A stretch of 64,000 nucleotides of DNA, from positions 3,950,983 to 4,014,982 of the forward strand of contig SMSO01000032.1 of NCBI GenBank assembly GCA_004764695.1. Direction: 5' to 3'. Position 1 is the stretch's first letter. The number at the start of each line of letters is the position of its first letter. The notes under the pieces are model-generated. The model did not search any database and was not told the DNA's origin. It saw only the letters and a list, made by a program, of their open reading frames with translations. Shown here one piece after another: positions 42,500-52,186 of this stretch. Made by a program: the position numbers and the translations under genes. This stretch comes from Schizochytrium sp. TIO01. Lineage: Eukaryota; Sar; Bigyra; Thraustochytrida; Thraustochytriidae.

Positions 42500-42769
42500 A
42501 GTCATTCTTTATGCCAAAAGAATTTCACGGAAAATGAAGTTCTGAACTCTTTTAGAATGATATGAACGTGACACTTGCTCCTTTAGAGAGATAGCTTTTC
42601 TTTGCAATGCGATGGACTGTGTTTTCTCTGCTCAGAGTATGAAATTTTGCAAATATAGAATGAATGACCATACCCTCAAAGTCTAGATTACAATTATTAT
42701 GGTACTACTATTATTACTTTTCAAATACATTTATTACGCAACCTTCAAAAGAGGAAAAAAAATGAGTCT

Positions 42770-45700
42770 CTACATGTAACCTTTGTAGGGCTTCTTGTTT
42801 TTACGTCGATTAAGAGCAATTGTTGCTGCCTCTGTCTCTTCGCGAGCCTTCTCACTATCAATAAGCTCCTGGATAAAGTCATTGTGTTTTTCGTGTATAT
42901 GACTTAGCCATTCTTCAAGTTGCTTCTTACGTGCATCTTCACGTTGCTGTTTTGTTACAATGTATATAGTTTCCTGTCGTTCATAAATTGGGATGGTACT
43001 TTCAAGTTCCTTTTTGACCCGCGCTTCTTCCTCCCGACGCAATCGGTCTACGTTTCGATTGATCTTAGTTTCTGCGCGGTAAAAATCATCTTTGCCTACT
43101 GCATATACCTCTTTCATGCGAAGCTCCCGCTCAATATGATCAGCTTTAGCTTTGCTTGCAATTTCTTCTCTCTCTGCCTCCCTCTTTTCGATTGTTTCCT
43201 CACGATTGATGACGTCAACACCGTATAGCGCCTCAAAACGGGGAATCTCCCCTAAGGCCTTCGTCTTGAAAAAAAATGCATTCACGTGAGCCATCAGGTC
43301 ATCTCGCCATCGCCCTTCCGGCTCGAGTCGTGCCTTGACTGAGTTGGAAAATTCCCAGAAAGATTGGCGATCCGGATCAGCATTGGATGTAAGAACCCTT
43401 TGTAAGTCAATACAACAACGGCAAGCTTCAACCACGTACTGAACCTCAAATGCCCAATCAGCAACCTGACCATCCGAATAACCTGACCATAAAAGTTCAG
43501 ATCGTGGACCCCCTGCTGCTACATCGTTGGCAAACTTTGCGGGGAGCTTACTCAAGGGATTATGGGTTACCCGAAAAGTCTCGAGCCTATGGAGTATTTT
43601 TGCTAGGCTTGGAGGTATAGCTTTTAGTCGATTGTGGTGTAAATCAAGATGCCGGAGTGCTGAGAGGGAAGACATTTCACTTGGCAAGAACTCTAATACG
43701 TTGCTACTAAGATCCAATACCTCGAGAGTATCACAGAGATTGCCAAAAGCAGCAGGTAGCTCAACAATATGGTTTCTTGACAATAGAAGTTTTTCTAAGT
43801 TCCAGCAACCAATGGTTCCGGGCATAGCAGTGAGTGCATTGCCATTTAAATTAAGCTCTTTTAATTTGAGTAATGCACCCATGGATGCAGGGAGCATACT
43901 GACTTTATTTTCCGAAAGATTCAATTTCACAAGGTTACGGAGGGCCCCAATACTCGTTGGCAAGCGCCCCTCAATCTTGTTGTGCGAGAAATCTAGTTCT
44001 ACTAAGCTTCCCATTGCCCCGATTTCCTCCGGAATCTGTGTGAGTAAGTTTGATTGTGCGTCTAGAGCAACAAGATATCGCAATCGTCCAATCTCTGGTG
44101 GTAACGTGCGAATCATATTGTTGGCGATTTGGAGATGTTGAAGGGTTCTCAGTCTGCCAATTTCTCGTGGCAGACGAACTATCCTGTTTCGAGAGACATC
44201 AAGCCTAAACAAGGTTACAAGACCTTGAATACTTGTTGGTACTTCAATTAGATCATTATGTCCTAACATAAGAACCTGAAGAGCGTGAAGCTCCTGAAAT
44301 GAATCTGGCAAACGTCGCAGATCATTTCCGGAAAGAATAAGTGATTGCAGATTTTTTAAATGCCCTATATTACTAGGAAGCTTCTGCAGGCTATTCCATG
44401 ATATGTCTAGCGTCTGCAGGTTTTCAAGTTGTGCAATCGTGTCAGGGAGCTCGCGTAAGGCGTTTAGAGAGACATCTAGAATGTTTAACGTTTGCAATTG
44501 ACCAATGTTTTCCGGGAGGCTCTTGATTGCGTTTTTATAGATCTGCAAGCTGCGGAGGTTCAATGTTGCAATCTGCTCAGGAACAGCCTCTAACTCGTTT
44601 TCAGCAACATTTAAGATGACTAGCTTTTTCAGGGTGCCAACCTCTTTAGGCAAAAACCGAAGGCGATTATGAACGAGATCCAGTATCTCCAGGCTTTCTA
44701 GAGCTTCTATCTCTGCAGGAAGCGACGTGAGTCGGTTATTACCCAGCTGAAGTTTTCGCACGCCACCACACCAAAAGAAGAGTCCCTGTTTAGGTAAGCT
44801 TTCGAGTTTGTTATGAGACAAATTGATGCTGACTAAATATGTTAGTCGATCCTGCGCTCCGGGACCCCGATATATGGTTTCTGGGATTACTCGAAGTCCC
44901 TTATTAGGTAGATCTAGACGGTCATCTCCGCGGCGAGCTCGTGCCTCTTTTTCCTGATGCAAGCGCAGTTCGCGTTCTGCGCGACGATCAGCCCGCTCCT
45001 TCTCTTCTCTATATCGAATCTCTTTGTTAAGCTGAGCTCGTAATTTTCTCTCCCGTTCTTCAATGCGCTTTCTTTGACTTAGCTCAAGTTTTTTCTGCCG
45101 GCGTAGCTCGCGTTCTGCTTTGGAAATTTCCACTTTTGCAGCTACTGCTTCTCGTCGTCGTTGTAGTTTTTCTGCTCGCCTTTTGTTATCGATTTCCAGA
45201 CGCAAGGCCTGGGCATCTGCGTACGCCTTTGCCTTCGCCGCGTCGAACTCGCTAGCTTCCTCTTCCTCTTCTTCAATGACAAGAGTACACAGACGCTTTT
45301 TTCTTTGAGCAGTAGTTCCTCTCAACATGCTTTTGAGCTTTTTTTCATAGATCTTTGATATACCCTTAAGAGCCTCGTTTAAGTCCTCGGTAGGGCTATC
45401 TTTCATGGTCTCTTGTAGTTCCTCTTCCTCACGAGCTTGCTGTTCCTTGATTCGAATACTTATTTCGTGATTCACGTCACACAAGGAAATCCATATTTCG
45501 CGAAATTCATCATACTCAATCTCCCCAGAATGGTCTTTGTCGTGCCGAGAAAACAATTTTGCAGCTTTTTCTCTTGTCATTGATGCCAAAGGAAGAGTAT
45601 TCATTACCTCGTAAAACTCTTGTTCATTAATAGCTCCGGAACCATCATAATCAAAAAGCTCAAATGCATCGCGAGCGCTGAGACGTGTCTTTGGGCGGAG

Positions 45701-47047
45701 TTGGTCGTTAATATGAAGTGCTAAAGGAAGCTCATCGAGCTCTACTGTCCCACTCCGATCCAAATCACAGGCTTGGAAAAGTTTTTGTAACCTTGTTTCG
45801 GTTAGAAAGAGTCCCAAATTCTCCATGGCTGCTTTAAACTCCTCAAAGTCGATTGTACCTGAGCCGTTACGGTCAAAGTATCTTAGCTTAGCACGCAATA
45901 ATTTGCGAATAGAGCGTAAACCAAGACCCTTTTCCCATGTTGTTGCTGCACGCATTTTATTTTGAATGTCTTCTGCTTCTATCAGTGCGTCCTTTTTTTT
46001 TGGATTCTTGCGCTGCTCTGAAATCTTCGTTAAGTTACCATAGAAAAATACTGCTGGATACAGACTGACAGGTCTTGCTTCAGCACGTTTGGCTATCACA
46101 AGTCCGCACCACTCAAGGGGCTTACTTACTATGGTAGGGTACTCCTGGTCAAGTTCGATGCATAAATCGCCAAAAAAGAAGTTGTGATCCAAATCTGCTT
46201 TGAGGTCTAATGGTGTTTCCTTGACTTTACTCTCATCAAAAAGACACTGCTCAAGGTTTCCTAGGAAAATGACTCTAGCTTCTGCTTTGTTCATCTTTCC
46301 TGATTCTTCTTTTTCTTCAATGCTAGTCATTTTAGACTTTGCTTTTCCACGAACGAGAAAGACACTAAGTTGTGTTGCATACTGCCCAACTAAATTAAGA
46401 AACTCTGCTGAGAAAGCAACACGGTATGAACTACCTAATTGAATTAGATGTACTTTAAAAGTACCTTTATCCAAGAAATTTCGGATTGATAACTCGAAAG
46501 ACTCTGAGGCCTTGCTTGAGTTTTCAGTACCATTACTTTGCTCTTCTTCCTTCTCTTTCATTTTAGCCATTGCAGCAGATGCTGCAGCAGGTGTCATAGT
46601 TCGCAGAGATAAACCAATAGGCTCATCGACAGCCCTAATACGGGCACGTTTTGCTGCTTGTGCTATATAGAGCTTAGCCTGGCTCCTGATTAAGGGCTTT
46701 AGCTCACGGACAGAACCTGACACCTGAAGTTGTTTTTTGCTAGGTAGTTTGGCAACCACGCTTCGTGATGACTCTTGTGGCTGAGATTTAATCGAGCGAG
46801 ATGATTGGGGTCTTGCTAAATCCTCACCTCCCGCAAGCCCTTTGATATCGTCATCCTGCCCGGTTGCTATTTTTGATGGCCCCAAGTTTCTTGCCGTGGA
46901 TTTGCCTTTTCGGAGCTGCAGGTGAGGTTGCAAAACATCATCAGGGGCAATCTTTTTAGGATCTGCCTTCGTCTGGCCGACAGGTGGCAATATACTTTTA
47001 GCCGTCGCTGTTCGACTAAGAGCTCCTGTTCCCAATGTGGACGACAT
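42770..47047 (-). CDS. EF-hand, coiled-coil and leucine-rich-repeat protein
   Basis: The 1425-residue frame is uninterrupted. The N-terminal 160 residues are basic and disordered, and 180-360 is an unrecognised globular region. Four EF-hand loops follow at about 392-403 (DRNGSGTIDFEE), 428-439 (DLDRSGTVELDE), 466-477 (DYDGSGAINEQE) and 503-514 (DKDHSGEIEYDE); all keep the 1-3-5-12 acidic/polar ligands. A highly charged coiled coil covers about 540-705. About 20 leucine-rich repeats of the L-x-x-LPxxIGxLxxLxxLxL type run from about 710 to 1185. The tail (1190-1425) is again helical and charged. A Ca2+-responsive scaffold is the reasonable inference, possibly cytoskeletal. The chosen start is the first ATG; the frame is open 29 codons further to a TTG. 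Confidence 0.88.
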   Translation of the reverse strand: MSSTLGTGALSRTATAKSILPPVGQTKADPKKIAPDDVLQPHLQLRKGKSTARNLGPSKIATGQDDDIKGLAGGEDLARPQSSRSIKSQPQESSRSVVAKLPSKKQLQVSGSVRELKPLIRSQAKLYIAQAAKRARIRAVDEPIGLSLRTMTPAAASAAMAKMKEKEEEQSNGTENSSKASESFELSIRNFLDKGTFKVHLIQLGSSYRVAFSAEFLNLVGQYATQLSVFLVRGKAKSKMTSIEEKEESGKMNKAEARVIFLGNLEQCLFDESKVKETPLDLKADLDHNFFFGDLCIELDQEYPTIVSKPLEWCGLVIAKRAEARPVSLYPAVFFYGNLTKISEQRKNPKKKDALIEAEDIQNKMRAATTWEKGLGLRSIRKLLRAKLRYFDRNGSGTIDFEEFKAAMENLGLFLTETRLQKLFQACDLDRSGTVELDELPLALHINDQLRPKTRLSARDAFELFDYDGSGAINEQEFYEVMNTLPLASMTREKAAKLFSRHDKDHSGEIEYDEFREIWISLCDVNHEISIRIKEQQAREEEELQETMKDSPTEDLNEALKGISKIYEKKLKSMLRGTTAQRKKRLCTLVIEEEEEEASEFDAAKAKAYADAQALRLEIDNKRRAEKLQRRREAVAAKVEISKAERELRRQKKLELSQRKRIEERERKLRAQLNKEIRYREEKERADRRAERELRLHQEKEARARRGDDRLDLPNKGLRVIPETIYRGPGAQDRLTYLVSINLSHNKLESLPKQGLFFWCGGVRKLQLGNNRLTSLPAEIEALESLEILDLVHNRLRFLPKEVGTLKKLVILNVAENELEAVPEQIATLNLRSLQIYKNAIKSLPENIGQLQTLNILDVSLNALRELPDTIAQLENLQTLDISWNSLQKLPSNIGHLKNLQSLILSGNDLRRLPDSFQELHALQVLMLGHNDLIEVPTSIQGLVTLFRLDVSRNRIVRLPREIGRLRTLQHLQIANNMIRTLPPEIGRLRYLVALDAQSNLLTQIPEEIGAMGSLVELDFSHNKIEGRLPTSIGALRNLVKLNLSENKVSMLPASMGALLKLKELNLNGNALTAMPGTIGCWNLEKLLLSRNHIVELPAAFGNLCDTLEVLDLSSNVLEFLPSEMSSLSALRHLDLHHNRLKAIPPSLAKILHRLETFRVTHNPLSKLPAKFANDVAAGGPRSELLWSGYSDGQVADWAFEVQYVVEACRCCIDLQRVLTSNADPDRQSFWEFSNSVKARLEPEGRWRDDLMAHVNAFFFKTKALGEIPRFEALYGVDVINREETIEKREAEREEIASKAKADHIERELRMKEVYAVGKDDFYRAETKINRNVDRLRREEEARVKKELESTIPIYERQETIYIVTKQQREDARKKQLEEWLSHIHEKHNDFIQELIDSEKAREETEAATIALNRRKNKKPYKGYM

Positions 47048-47884
47048 CACAGCGGCGCGACCAGGATTTGGTACAAGAATGTTCTCTGCGCATTCGCGAC
47101 CAAAGATAACGTCTATCAAATGCTTAGCGTTCAACGCTTAGAGCAGATTGTTACTATAACCTATGGTACTAGTTTACCCTTCTCAGTAAAAATCCCATAG
47201 AACTATCGAGATGATGTTTTCTTTCCTAAACTATTTTTTCGGATATTACAAGTACTTGTTGTCCTAATTTGCGACGCCTCATTGGTTGGCGGTGGTTGGT
47301 CCTATTGCTGCAATGAGGAGTTCTCACTATTAAACTCTCGATATCTTACCGAGGCGTTGTTTCTCCGTTGCTAGTTTGTCTCTCTGGTGTAGTATTTATC
47401 TTTCAGCAATGTCCTTTTGATAAGTACTTTCAAATGCTAGGGTGTGTACTGACTTGCAAAATAGCCGTTGATGATATCTCACATCATATAATGAAGATGG
47501 TATATATTTTTTTTTTATGGACACGTGGACAGTACGTCGACATTATCAAGGGACTGTAGCGACATCAATAAGAAGAGCCATCAATCATAGGACCTACAAT
47601 CCTTCATCTTGAGCAAAACGGGTGTACTGCGTAAGAATTTCATGAGGATGATCCATACGAACTATATTTAATCAAATCTTGAAGAATTTTTAAACATTCG
47701 TAATTGATTCATTGTATTCGAGGCATAAAAGAAAAGTGATAGCAAATCAAAAGTTCTTTGTTGATTTCAATTGAAACCTTACTTTGCTGAGCTGCACACA
47801 AAGTCTCTTTGGCCTTCCGCAATCGAAGCTTCCGTGTGCGTTTGTACAAACAACTCACAGCGAGCCTCGATGAGGTAATAGAGT
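47048..47884. other. Divergent promoter region, EF-hand/LRR and BK-type channel genes
   Basis: Shortest head-to-head gap in the window (837 bases). It is AT-rich with a T run near 47508-47517 and no supportable gene. A shared promoter is possible. Confidence 0.6.
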
Positions 47885-50800
47885 ATGATGAGTGAACAGC
47901 GTCGTAGCTCTCTCAATGAGGCCATCGTTCAAGGCCTCGAACGTCGAAGGAGCAACTTAAATGAAGCTCTTACCAATGTGATTGACAACATTGCCTTGAA
48001 TCCCTCTCAGAAAAGCCGCTTTGATATTCTCTCTCTATTTTGTACAAAAGCACAACATCGTTCAGTTGTTTTAGGCTCTGTAATTGCAATTTTCTCAATG
48101 ACATTCTACGTTGTCGATACGCTGAGGCTCTCTAACTTTATCAACAATTCGGAGAATAATTTTCATATATCTGTCTTTATTTATGGGAGCACTGGTATTA
48201 TCCTTCTGTTCGACTATATCGCCCTAGGTTTCAAGGAAGCATGGAGACTACCCTACTTACTCACACCTCTCTCATTAGCTGATCTCTCTAGCTCTTTTCC
48301 TGTGACAATCATGAGCGCATATTTTGTTTGGGGTCTAGATGCTGCTACGAAAGCTCATAATTGTCAAAACCACCTGTGCTATAGAGTCCTGAACACAATT
48401 CATGTTTTAACTGTGCTCAGGTTATTTAAGCTTTTGCGAGTTACAGCCATGATTAATGACGAGGCAACACGTAGAGCTTATTCCTTCCTGATTCAGATTA
48501 CATCTCTCGTTATGGTGTTTTCTGCTATTATTGCGTCACTTGAGGATATTTCATTTCCAGAAGCATTCTATTTTTCAATTGTTTCTATTACAACTGTTGG
48601 ATTCGGTGACGTGGCCGTCACAACTCCAGTTGCAAGGTTAACTGTGATTGCCTTGCTTCTGACAACTATGATCATGATACCTATGGCTTCGCATAATCTA
48701 TTTCAGCAACACAAAAACTTGAACTCATCTAATAGTCAAAATCCAAATACTACATCCAATGCAATAACAACATCCATTCCGAGCGGGATGGGGGCTGAAC
48801 GCAAGATGAGTAGTGCAAAACAAATGAATTCAAAACGTCGCACAGGAAGCCACATCATTCTCTGCGGGTCTATCAACACTGGACTATACAAATTTTTTGA
48901 GGAATACTTTCATTCGGATCATGGCCTTGAAAAAAAGTCGAAGGTCATTCTAATATCCAATGATATGCAGGCAAAGCTTGCACTTCGCATGGTTTCCCAC
49001 TCTCTTGAACGGGCTCATTTGCTACGATTTCTCCCTGGGATGGGATTTCAAGGGAGTATTCTTGAAAGAGCTGGTCTACGGAATGCCAAAGCAATATACA
49101 TTCTAGGATCTGATCAAACACATGACGCAGATAGCGATGATCGACAAACACTTCTTATTGCGTTTGCTGCATTCGAGCGTCTCAAATCTAGACTTAGTGT
49201 GCTCTCGGCGTTTTTGAGCGAAAACGCGAATGGGCCACTTGCATGGGATCACCATGAGGTACATTGCCTAGATATGTACATAAAAGTTCTAACGCAGAGG
49301 AGTCGAAAAACTTTGGAGGAGCTGTTATTGCGCGACGAAACGCGCGTTCTTAAAGATCATGTAAACATTCTCTGTGTAGAAGAAACCAAAATGCAAATTC
49401 TTGCTAACTCCTGTCTCTGCCCTGGATTTAGCACGTTCATCAGTAATCTCTGTAGATCTGTAAGCTCAAGGACCTTGGAGATCATTGAGGCAGACACAAA
49501 CACGGGAGAACAAAACGTATGCGAGATTTCTTGGTATCATGAATATATCCACGGGGCAGCTTACGAGATATATCAAGTTCCATTGGGCACGGCATTCACT
49601 GATCTCACATTCTCTGAGCTAGCGCTGATTATGTACGAAGAGATAGGAGTTCTTGTTATAGGGGTAAGCTTGGAGATCGATAAAAACGTAGATGCACAAG
49701 TGCTCCTAAATCCTGGGAAGCATTCAAAATTAAACCCTCAGAACCACCGAGTAAAGGTTTTTGTCATCGCTCAGGACCGAACAGAAGCTGAAATTTTCAC
49801 CATAGAAGCCGCTCCGGTGAAACTTGGTCGGCCTGCTGTCTCTAAAAGTACTATTAAGCGAGCCTTGAGTCGACAGTTTACAAATACAAAGCGTACTTTG
49901 GCTGGCACAACGAAGTTAGCTAAGAATTTTCCAAACGCAAAGATGTTTGCTCGCAAAAGCTCGCGTTTAAATTCTGCAAAAAGATTACGCGCGACCTTGC
50001 GAAGTCAAAGTGCAGCAAGTATGGGATCTTTCAATGGCCGTCGCACAGTATCATCTGAGAATTCAAACATCGCACCAGAGAAATCGTCATCTACTGTTGA
50101 TAAGCAAGATTTGGTGTTTGAGAATCTTGCTGGGCGCATTCGACGCCGAGTCAGAAAAGCTCTTGACCACAGTCATACGATACGCCCAGGAGATTCGTTG
50201 AACAACTCAGGCAAGATTACATCAGAATCCAAGCGCATCATAACAAATCGCGAAACTGGGTTCAAAATCACCACTAGTCCTAAGAACGCTGATACACGAA
50301 TATCAAATTTCAATTTTGATACTGTTGGAGTAGAAAAATATCAAACGTCGTCTTTCAAAGGTCGAGACATAGGCGTCCCGCTTATGGATGAGCTAACTGA
50401 AGAGAGTACGAAAGAGGCAATAACTGTTGCTCTATCAGAAGAAGAGACGACAAACGTGGTCAATACGCTAGATGATCACGACAATGAACTGAAGGTCCAG
50501 GATAGTGCTACTTCCCTCCCATTACAACATCAAGATGATACGTTATCTTTGCCTTCACAACCATCTTTCCATAAGGAAAATCATCAGCTCTTTGGGGTTT
50601 CAAAAGAGATTCTTGGACAACGCTACGCGATTCTAGATCAACCTGTCCAACTGCAAGATGTAATAGTAAAAACTCTTCTGAGGCACGACTTTCCCCACGT
50701 AAAGGAACACATCATTCTTTATGCCGAGGGTTCGGACTGTAGCGAGTTTATCTTACAAGTACGCAAGCACCGTCATCAAGGTGTGATTCCTGTAGTTATA

Positions 50801-51976
50801 CTGACTCGAAACCCTCTTCGGTACCAGACATGGCTGCGTATTTGCCATTTCCCTCAAGTATATATTGTTGAAGGCCCTGCGCAGCTTGTCTCAACTTGGC
50901 ATCGTGCAGGAGTACGATTTGCATCACATGTTATTCTGGCGGCCACACCCTGCAATCACGAGGGGGAAGAAGATAATTACGCTAGCGAGGGAAACGCCGA
51001 CTCTGGCCCAACTTTTAAGTCACGCGGTGGTGACGAGGATACTTTGTTTCTATATAATTTGATCAATCGCGAAAACCGTCGAGTTCGAATCAGCTGTGTG
51101 CTGCAGAACCCTACAAATGTAAAGTTTATGCACCGATCCACTGATGTAGTACACAACATATCAGCTCTAGATCCTGGGGAGCAGATTATGATGTTCCCTT
51201 CAGTAGCATCAGGTACTGTTCTATGCGGGGATCTTTTTGATACTATTATGGCTCAAACTAATTACAATCCGCACCTTCTCCGAGTGTTGCAGCTTCTCCT
51301 TTGTGGTGGCTCTTTAGCAGACCAACTGAATCAAGGCATGCTAGACTCTCGATTCTTTGCTGTAGATGTGACTTTAGAAATGAGTGAGCGGACGTATGGT
51401 GAAGTTTTTGCAATTTTTTGCTCTTATGGGATTTTACCTGTCTGCCTGACAAGAGGCACGGCAGATGGAATGTTATCTGCACCAATGGGTAATTCTCAAT
51501 CCTATGTAGTTACAAATCCAATTGCTGCAACACCCCTATTTGAAGGCGATATTGTTTGTTGTCTTTCCCATGATGAGCCTGTGTACATGTGCTCGATCCC
51601 AGAACTTGGTATTAAACAGCAAACGCCTAATCGTTCTTCTGTAGCAACGTGCCATTTCAGGAGTGAGGAATATAGCAGAAAGCATGAGAATGCTGATGTG
51701 ATTAGAAATAGTGATAGCCCTACAAATTTGATCAATGGTGGCCCTGTAGAGAATTGTGACAAAGATGAAAAAGCTGACAAGGAGGAAAAATCTTGCCATG
51801 TAAATACCAGTAGCTTCAGCAGCACTGCATCTGCATCTGCTTTTGAAAATTGCCGTACAAACATTCATACAGAGCTCGAAGCATTTCGATCTATGCTAGC
51901 TAGTTTTCAAAGTGAAGTTCAAACCCAGCTGTCTGAGCAGAGCCTGGGTCGAAACACTACTGATCCGGGAGCATAA
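47885..51976 (+). CDS. BK-type (RCK-gated) potassium channel alpha subunit
   Basis: The 1363-residue protein has a six-helix channel core. S1 starts near residue 60, the S4-like helix is about 174-190 (VLRLFKLLRV, with Arg/Lys at three-residue spacing) and the pore helix/filter is SITTVGFGD (234-242). S6 is followed by a linker and RCK1 (HIILCGSINTGLYKF, near 324). RCK2 follows near 940 (HIILYAEGSDCSEFIL). This matches the calcium-activated BK/Slo family, which conducts K+ at the plasma or organelle membrane; Ca2+ sensing here is inferred. An insert of about 250 Ser/Lys/Arg-rich residues separates the RCK domains, and the tail is disordered. The first 30 residues repeat RRS-x-LNEA twice. The first of two ATGs is used. 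Confidence 0.92.
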   Translation: MMSEQRRSSLNEAIVQGLERRRSNLNEALTNVIDNIALNPSQKSRFDILSLFCTKAQHRSVVLGSVIAIFSMTFYVVDTLRLSNFINNSENNFHISVFIYGSTGIILLFDYIALGFKEAWRLPYLLTPLSLADLSSSFPVTIMSAYFVWGLDAATKAHNCQNHLCYRVLNTIHVLTVLRLFKLLRVTAMINDEATRRAYSFLIQITSLVMVFSAIIASLEDISFPEAFYFSIVSITTVGFGDVAVTTPVARLTVIALLLTTMIMIPMASHNLFQQHKNLNSSNSQNPNTTSNAITTSIPSGMGAERKMSSAKQMNSKRRTGSHIILCGSINTGLYKFFEEYFHSDHGLEKKSKVILISNDMQAKLALRMVSHSLERAHLLRFLPGMGFQGSILERAGLRNAKAIYILGSDQTHDADSDDRQTLLIAFAAFERLKSRLSVLSAFLSENANGPLAWDHHEVHCLDMYIKVLTQRSRKTLEELLLRDETRVLKDHVNILCVEETKMQILANSCLCPGFSTFISNLCRSVSSRTLEIIEADTNTGEQNVCEISWYHEYIHGAAYEIYQVPLGTAFTDLTFSELALIMYEEIGVLVIGVSLEIDKNVDAQVLLNPGKHSKLNPQNHRVKVFVIAQDRTEAEIFTIEAAPVKLGRPAVSKSTIKRALSRQFTNTKRTLAGTTKLAKNFPNAKMFARKSSRLNSAKRLRATLRSQSAASMGSFNGRRTVSSENSNIAPEKSSSTVDKQDLVFENLAGRIRRRVRKALDHSHTIRPGDSLNNSGKITSESKRIITNRETGFKITTSPKNADTRISNFNFDTVGVEKYQTSSFKGRDIGVPLMDELTEESTKEAITVALSEEETTNVVNTLDDHDNELKVQDSATSLPLQHQDDTLSLPSQPSFHKENHQLFGVSKEILGQRYAILDQPVQLQDVIVKTLLRHDFPHVKEHIILYAEGSDCSEFILQVRKHRHQGVIPVVILTRNPLRYQTWLRICHFPQVYIVEGPAQLVSTWHRAGVRFASHVILAATPCNHEGEEDNYASEGNADSGPTFKSRGGDEDTLFLYNLINRENRRVRISCVLQNPTNVKFMHRSTDVVHNISALDPGEQIMMFPSVASGTVLCGDLFDTIMAQTNYNPHLLRVLQLLLCGGSLADQLNQGMLDSRFFAVDVTLEMSERTYGEVFAIFCSYGILPVCLTRGTADGMLSAPMGNSQSYVVTNPIAATPLFEGDIVCCLSHDEPVYMCSIPELGIKQQTPNRSSVATCHFRSEEYSRKHENADVIRNSDSPTNLINGGPVENCDKDEKADKEEKSCHVNTSSFSSTASASAFENCRTNIHTELEAFRSMLASFQSEVQTQLSEQSLGRNTTDPGA

Positions 51977-52186
51977 CCCTATTAGGATAGTAATAGTTGA
52001 ATGGAAATCAAGATGCTTTTATAGCACACTTTCCGATTGTTTCGAGTTGCATTTTTATGAGAATTTAATTTGAAAAAATAGAAAAAATACTTTTTTCACT
52101 CCTTTGATATATTTGAAAAAATATGTATCAGTCTTTTTTTTGTAGTGTACATATCAATGCATGAAGCATCAATCTCTCCCTCCCCT

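Noticed and set aside
43527-44141. 204-codon frame antisense to the LRR array
   Set aside because: Its open length reflects the repeated Leu/Asn codons of the LRRs; no independent motif.
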